Shown here: positions 6,547 through 9,897 of the stretch, piece after piece | How positions within the stretch are numbered: the stretch's first letter is position 1 | How the letters are laid out: every line of letters starts with the position of its first letter | Program-made: the position numbers and the translations under genes | Notes under the pieces: model-generated | Database searches by the model: none | Told to the model about the DNA's origin: nothing | Seen by the model: the letters and a program-made list of their open reading frames with translations, nothing else | NCBI GenBank assembly: GCA_003504855.1 | Contig: DNZD01000181.1 | Location: forward strand, 1 to 9,897 | Reading direction: 5' to 3' | Origin: Cytophagales bacterium | GTDB taxonomy: Bacteria > Bacteroidota > Bacteroidia > Cytophagales > Cyclobacteriaceae | DNA: 9,897 nt

Positions 6547-7425
6547 CTACGTAGTCTTGAGGCTTTTGTTTCTTACTTTAAAGAGCCGCAACAACTTGGG
6601 AACATAGTCTTCGTCCGTAGTCAGGTTGAGGTAATTGATCTGGTGCTTGCGGCTGAACTTCTCCAGCGCCGTGCGCCGTTCAGCATGCGTATTGGTAAGT
6701 TTGTTCCGGAAGTCACCAAAGGAGGTATTCACCCACAAGGTCTTTTTAGATTCCTTGTCGAGCACCGGAATGATGCCTAGCCTCGGCAGGTCTGTTTCGC
6801 GCTTGTCGGCAATCTGAATGAGTACCAGGTCATGCTTGAGCGCCAAAGACTGCAGGTTGTGGTAATAGTCGTCATCAATGAAATCTGAAATCATGATGAT
6901 CACACTCTTGCGACGGATGGAATTGAGGGCAAAGGAGATCGCCTTCGACAGATTGGTCTTTGCTGATTTGGGGCGGAGTTTCTCAAGCGTAGCAATGATT
7001 TCGTATGCCTGGCCCAGTCCCTTGCGGGGCTTCATATACTTTTCGCGTTCATCAGAATAGCAGATCAATCCAATCTGACTGGATTCCTTGGCTCCGGACA
7101 GGGCCAGCACACCACATATCTCCATCGAAATATCAAATTTGGTGCGGCCCGGTGTTCCGATCTGCTGGGAGGCACTCACATCCAGGATAAAGAAGATTGT
7201 TTGTTCCTTTTCCTCCTTGAAGGTCTTGACGAACGTGCCATGGCCTTTTGCTGTCACGTGCCAGTCGATCGAGCGGATGTCATCGCCATATTGGTAGGGT
7301 CGCACATCATCGAACTCCAGGCCGGATCCTTTGAAGATCGAATGGAAATCCCCCTGCATCTGGCTGTTGATGGCCTTGCGGATCTGAATCTCGTAACGAC
7401 GTAATTTTTTAAGCAGGGTCTTCAA
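6547..7425 (-). CDS. DUF58 domain protein (VWA-like fold, MoxR partner)
   Basis: 292 residues. The DUF58 signature is clear at 33-61: GSGLEFDDVRPYQYGDD, then IRSIDWHVTAKG. The VWA-like core follows, with FILDVSASQQ at 79-88 giving an intact DxSxS (D82, S84, S86) and ISDFIDDD later as the second acidic strand. No membrane span is evident, so it is probably cytoplasmic or peripheral. Family members are usually encoded directly after a MoxR ATPase; none is here, and the gene is first in the operon. The start must be TTG at 7425, because an in-frame TAA lies 12 bases upstream and no ATG occurs before residue 23. Homologues begin at this point, so TTG is preferred. The BatD-like gene begins within 20 bases of its stop. 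Confidence 0.92.
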   Translation of the reverse strand: MKTLLKKLRRYEIQIRKAINSQMQGDFHSIFKGSGLEFDDVRPYQYGDDIRSIDWHVTAKGHGTFVKTFKEEKEQTIFFILDVSASQQIGTPGRTKFDISMEICGVLALSGAKESSQIGLICYSDEREKYMKPRKGLGQAYEIIATLEKLRPKSAKTNLSKAISFALNSIRRKSVIIMISDFIDDDYYHNLQSLALKHDLVLIQIADKRETDLPRLGIIPVLDKESKKTLWVNTSFGDFRNKLTNTHAERRTALEKFSRKHQINYLNLTTDEDYVPKLLRLFKVRNKSLKTT

Positions 7426-7436
7426 TCCGGCACAAT

Positions 7437-7451
7437 TTTAGCGACGCTAAA
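7437..7451. promoter_or_regulatory. 15-base palindrome between divergent transcription units (candidate operator)
   Basis: TTTAGCG-A-CGCTAAA has perfect 7-base arms around a single central base, in the 66-base gap between the DUF58 start (7425) and the lipoprotein start (7492). A one-base centre cannot form a stable RNA loop, so this looks like a dimeric protein site and not a terminator. A -7-like TAAAATTG on the minus strand (7440-7433, one mismatch to TAnnTTTG) overlaps its edge, which would put the DUF58 promoter under such a protein. Confidence 0.45.
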
Positions 7452-7491
7452 TTATGAGTAATTTGCGCACCCCGAAAGAAAGATTTTTTCC

Positions 7492-7845
7492 ATGAAACTC
7501 AGCTTCCTGTTGGTCATTTTGCTGCTGTTGCCGCTTTCCTGCAAAAAGGACGAAAAGCTGCCCCCGGGTGTGATGACCAGGGAGGAAATGGTGAAATGGA
7601 TGATTCCCATTTACCTGGCCGAAGCCAGGACCCAACTTCTGAACCTAAACAGGGATTCTGCCTACCGGATTTTTATCCCCCTGCAGGACTCCCTCAAGCG
7701 ATCCAGTGGAATTCAGGATTCCGTGTTTGTGAAATCATATCAATATTACCTGGATCACTCTCCGGAGTTGGAAGCGGTATATGATGCTGTGATCGACTCC
7801 CTCAGTTTGCGAGAACAAAAGCTCCGACAAGCCATCGGCAACTAA
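7492..7845 (+). CDS. DUF4296-like lipoprotein
   Basis: 117 residues. A lipoprotein signal peptide is clear: K2, a leucine-rich core, then LPLSC with the lipidated cysteine at C17, followed by KKDE. After it comes VMTREEMVKWMIPIYLAEA (about 27-45), the conserved 'M..eem...l.diyla.a' pattern of DUF4296 proteins, and a helical remainder containing SVFVKSYQYYLDHSPELEAVYDAVIDSL (about 77-104). Such proteins are small, helical and common in Bacteroidota; the function is unknown. A basic pair after the lipidated cysteine gives no sure outer- or inner-membrane assignment. It is three bases upstream of mutS2, in the same reading frame, and is probably co-transcribed with it. It diverges from the Bat operon. 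Confidence 0.85.
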   Translation: MKLSFLLVILLLLPLSCKKDEKLPPGVMTREEMVKWMIPIYLAEARTQLLNLNRDSAYRIFIPLQDSLKRSSGIQDSVFVKSYQYYLDHSPELEAVYDAVIDSLSLREQKLRQAIGN

Positions 7846-7848
7846 GTC

Positions 7849-9897
7849 ATGACGGCGGCGGATGTAGAAGCTCGACTCGGTTTTGACCAGATCAGGCAAA
7901 AGCTGAATTTCTATTGCCTGGGAGATCCGGGCAGGGGGCGGGTAGCCTCGCTCACCCTGAACACCGATCATACAACCCTCACGGTCTTACATCAGCAAAC
8001 CCATGAAGCACTCGGACTGATCAGTCGCGGTGAAGTGCCCCCACTTCGTACCTATGATGATCCGCAGCCCTGGTTTCAGGTTGCCGCCATTGAGGGAAAC
8101 TTCCTCGAGTCGACAGACCTGATGCACCTGCGGCAAGCATGGCAATCTGTGATTGAGACCAGACAATTTCTGGTGAAATGGAAAGATGATGCCCCTGCGC
8201 TTGGACGGTTGACTTTACCTGTGACCGAAGCACGTGCATTATATCAGGCACTCAACCAGCAAATCGATGAGGAAGGGCGAATCAAGGACAACGCAACGCC
8301 CGAGCTCATGCGCATCCGCCGTCGGCTCCGCGACGAGCAAAGCAAGGTACGCCGTGTAGCCGAAGCCCTGATGCGTCAGGCGCGTGATGCCGGCTGGGCC
8401 CCCGAAGGCGCTATGCCCACCATCCGCGACGGTCGGCTGGTTATACCCGTATTGGCAGAGCATAAGCGCAAGATCAGGGGTTATGTGATGGATCAGTCCG
8501 CGACGGGTCAGACGATTTACCTGGAACCCGGAGAGGTGATGGAGGCCAACAATGATCTTCGTGACCTGGAGTTGGAGGAGCGTCAGGAAGTGGTGCGGAT
8601 ATTGCGTGAACTCACTTCGCGCGTACGCGTTCATTTGCCAGAACTGGAAATCGGATACTCCTTCCTGGGAGAAATTGATTTCATCCAGGCCAAGGCGCGC
8701 TATGCCCGTGAGATTGAAGCTATCCTTCCGGTGTGTAAATCCGAGCCCGCACTTAATTGGGTCAATGCACGCCATCCTATTCTGCTTCAAACGCTGAAGG
8801 GAAAGCGTACGCTCATTCCCCTAACCATTGATCTGCACCCGGAAGAACGCTTTCTGTTGGTGAGTGGGCCTAACGCCGGTGGAAAGTCAGTGTGCCTGAA
8901 AACGGTGGGGTTGATCCAATATATGTTTCAAACCGGATTGCTCATACCGGTATCCGATGGTTCGGTGGCTGGTATTTTTGATGCCATTTTCCTGGACATT
9001 GGAGATCAGCAGTCCATCGAGAACGACCTCAGTACCTACAGTTCTCATTTGAAGAACATGGATCAGTTTATCCGCAAGGCCACCGCTTCGTCTTTGGTGC
9101 TGATGGATGAACTCGGATCTGGTACCGATCCAAACTTTGGCGGCGGTATTGCACAGGCCGTATTGGAGCAATTGTTGTTGCACAAGGTTTGGGGACTCGC
9201 CACCACGCATTACTATAATCTGAAGGTTTTTGCCAGCAACCATCCCGGCATACGCAATGCAGCGATGTTATTTGATATCAAAACATTATCGCCATTGTAT
9301 CGGTTGGAGACCGGTCAGCCCGGCAGCTCTTTTGCATTGGAAATTGCCCGTAAGACTGGATTATCGGCAGAAACGTTAAAGAGTGCCGAGCGCATTATCG
9401 GTAAAGAATTGACTGGCCTCGAAACCCTCATGAAAGAGGTGGCGGAAGGCAAACAGGCAATTGTGGTGAAGGAGCGGGAGCTGAGGCAACGGGAGGAGCA
9501 GGCGGACAAGTTGAAGAAGCAGTACGAGCAGTTGCATGGCCAATTGGAGAAACAGAAAAAGGAAATCCTGAACCGCGCCAAATCGGAAGCTTCGGACTTA
9601 CTGAAAGAGACTAACCGCGAAATTGAAAAGACCATCCGACACATCCGGGAGAACAAGGCTGAGAAGCAAGAGACGCGCAAGGTGAGGCATGGTTTAAAGG
9701 ATCTGGAGAAGAAGGTTAAGCCTGTAACACCGGCTGTCATCAAATCGCAAGAGCCACTGGTGGAGGGCGATAAGGTTCGAATGACGGGTGGTGAAGTTAC
9801 AGGCACCATACTTGCCATCCGGGGTAAAACAGCCACGGTTCAGTTTGGCGACCTGCGGTCATCGGTTAAGGTGGAGCGATTGGTGCGCAGTGATTTG
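7849..9897 (+). CDS. mutS2: MutS2 ATPase/endonuclease family protein (C-terminus beyond window)
   Basis: 683 codons are open from ATG 7849 to the window edge with no stop. The N-terminus RLGFDQIRQKL leads into the MutS core domain (about 130-310, with the VMDQSATGQTIYLEPGEV segment around 221-238). The ATPase domain has Walker A GPNAGGKS at 340-347 (K346), the STYSSHL signature, Walker B LVLMDELGSGTDP at 416-428 (D420, E421) and TTHYYNLK. A long charged coiled coil follows (about 520-620), then a KOW-like beta segment VEGDKVRMTGGEVTG near 640. The C-terminal Smr nuclease domain expected in about the last 100 residues lies outside the window. MutS2 lacks the mismatch-recognition domain of MutS. 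It suppresses recombination and, in Bacillus, rescues collided ribosomes; which role applies here is unknown. Confidence 0.97.
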   Translation, partial: MTAADVEARLGFDQIRQKLNFYCLGDPGRGRVASLTLNTDHTTLTVLHQQTHEALGLISRGEVPPLRTYDDPQPWFQVAAIEGNFLESTDLMHLRQAWQSVIETRQFLVKWKDDAPALGRLTLPVTEARALYQALNQQIDEEGRIKDNATPELMRIRRRLRDEQSKVRRVAEALMRQARDAGWAPEGAMPTIRDGRLVIPVLAEHKRKIRGYVMDQSATGQTIYLEPGEVMEANNDLRDLELEERQEVVRILRELTSRVRVHLPELEIGYSFLGEIDFIQAKARYAREIEAILPVCKSEPALNWVNARHPILLQTLKGKRTLIPLTIDLHPEERFLLVSGPNAGGKSVCLKTVGLIQYMFQTGLLIPVSDGSVAGIFDAIFLDIGDQQSIENDLSTYSSHLKNMDQFIRKATASSLVLMDELGSGTDPNFGGGIAQAVLEQLLLHKVWGLATTHYYNLKVFASNHPGIRNAAMLFDIKTLSPLYRLETGQPGSSFALEIARKTGLSAETLKSAERIIGKELTGLETLMKEVAEGKQAIVVKERELRQREEQADKLKKQYEQLHGQLEKQKKEILNRAKSEASDLLKETNREIEKTIRHIRENKAEKQETRKVRHGLKDLEKKVKPVTPAVIKSQEPLVEGDKVRMTGGEVTGTILAIRGKTATVQFGDLRSSVKVERLVRSDL

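Noticed and set aside
8239..8790. Minus-strand 183-codon open frame
   Set aside because: It is antisense to the MutS2 core domain with no recognisable motif, and the MutS2 frame is continuous across it.
9315..9836. Minus-strand 173-codon open frame rich in S, F, C and R
   Set aside because: It is the antisense shadow of the MutS2 coiled coil, where lysine and glutamate codons read backwards as F, L and S.

Overview
The window reads as ordinary chromosomal DNA from a member of the Bacteroidota, most likely a Cytophagales-type free-living bacterium. The evidence is the gene content: DUF1573, a DUF4296-like lipoprotein ending in LSCKK, a prokaryotic GH3 protein, a DUF58/BatD-like/BatA run and MutS2. 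Several short intergenic gaps also carry the Bacteroidota -7 promoter motif TAnnTTTG, and Shine-Dalgarno sequences are absent before essentially every start. The lineage is inferred from family content and not from a marker gene. No RNA gene, insertion sequence, phage gene or CRISPR array was seen, and there is no gene-free stretch longer than about 100 bases.

Layout. On the minus strand at the left edge is the N-terminal part of a small membrane-anchored protein (339 to 1), preceded by a Nudix hydrolase (905-432). A secreted DUF1573 protein (961-1359, plus) diverges from the Nudix gene and runs tail-to-tail into a minus-strand pair: the PLP-homeostasis protein YggS (2407-1727), overlapped by a DUF423 membrane protein (1730-1356). 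Divergent from yggS is a plus-strand pair: a GH3-family acyl-acid amido synthetase homologue (2439-3971) and a LysE-family exporter (3968-4600) that starts on TTG inside the GH3 stop codon. This pair collides with a three-gene minus-strand operon: DUF58 (7425-6547), a BatD-like/DUF4381-like membrane protein (6529-5627) and the von Willebrand factor A protein BatA (5634-4597). Divergent from that operon are a small lipoprotein (7492-7845) and mutS2 (7849 to the right edge, C-terminus not included).

How the genes work together. DUF58, the BatD-like protein and BatA form a short version of the Bacteroidota aerotolerance (Bat) operon. The usual MoxR ATPase is missing upstream, and BatB/BatC are missing downstream. 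The GH3-LysE pair looks like a two-protein unit that could make an acyl-amino-acid type conjugate and move it across the membrane. This is the most interesting functional inference in the window, and it rests on gene coupling and family membership only.

The genome is very compact. Two convergent gene pairs overlap by exactly 4 bases at their stop codons, three co-directional pairs overlap by 4 to 8 bases, and the candidate promoters of the yggS and GH3 genes lie within each other's leader or coding sequence. I found no strong case for a wholly new system.
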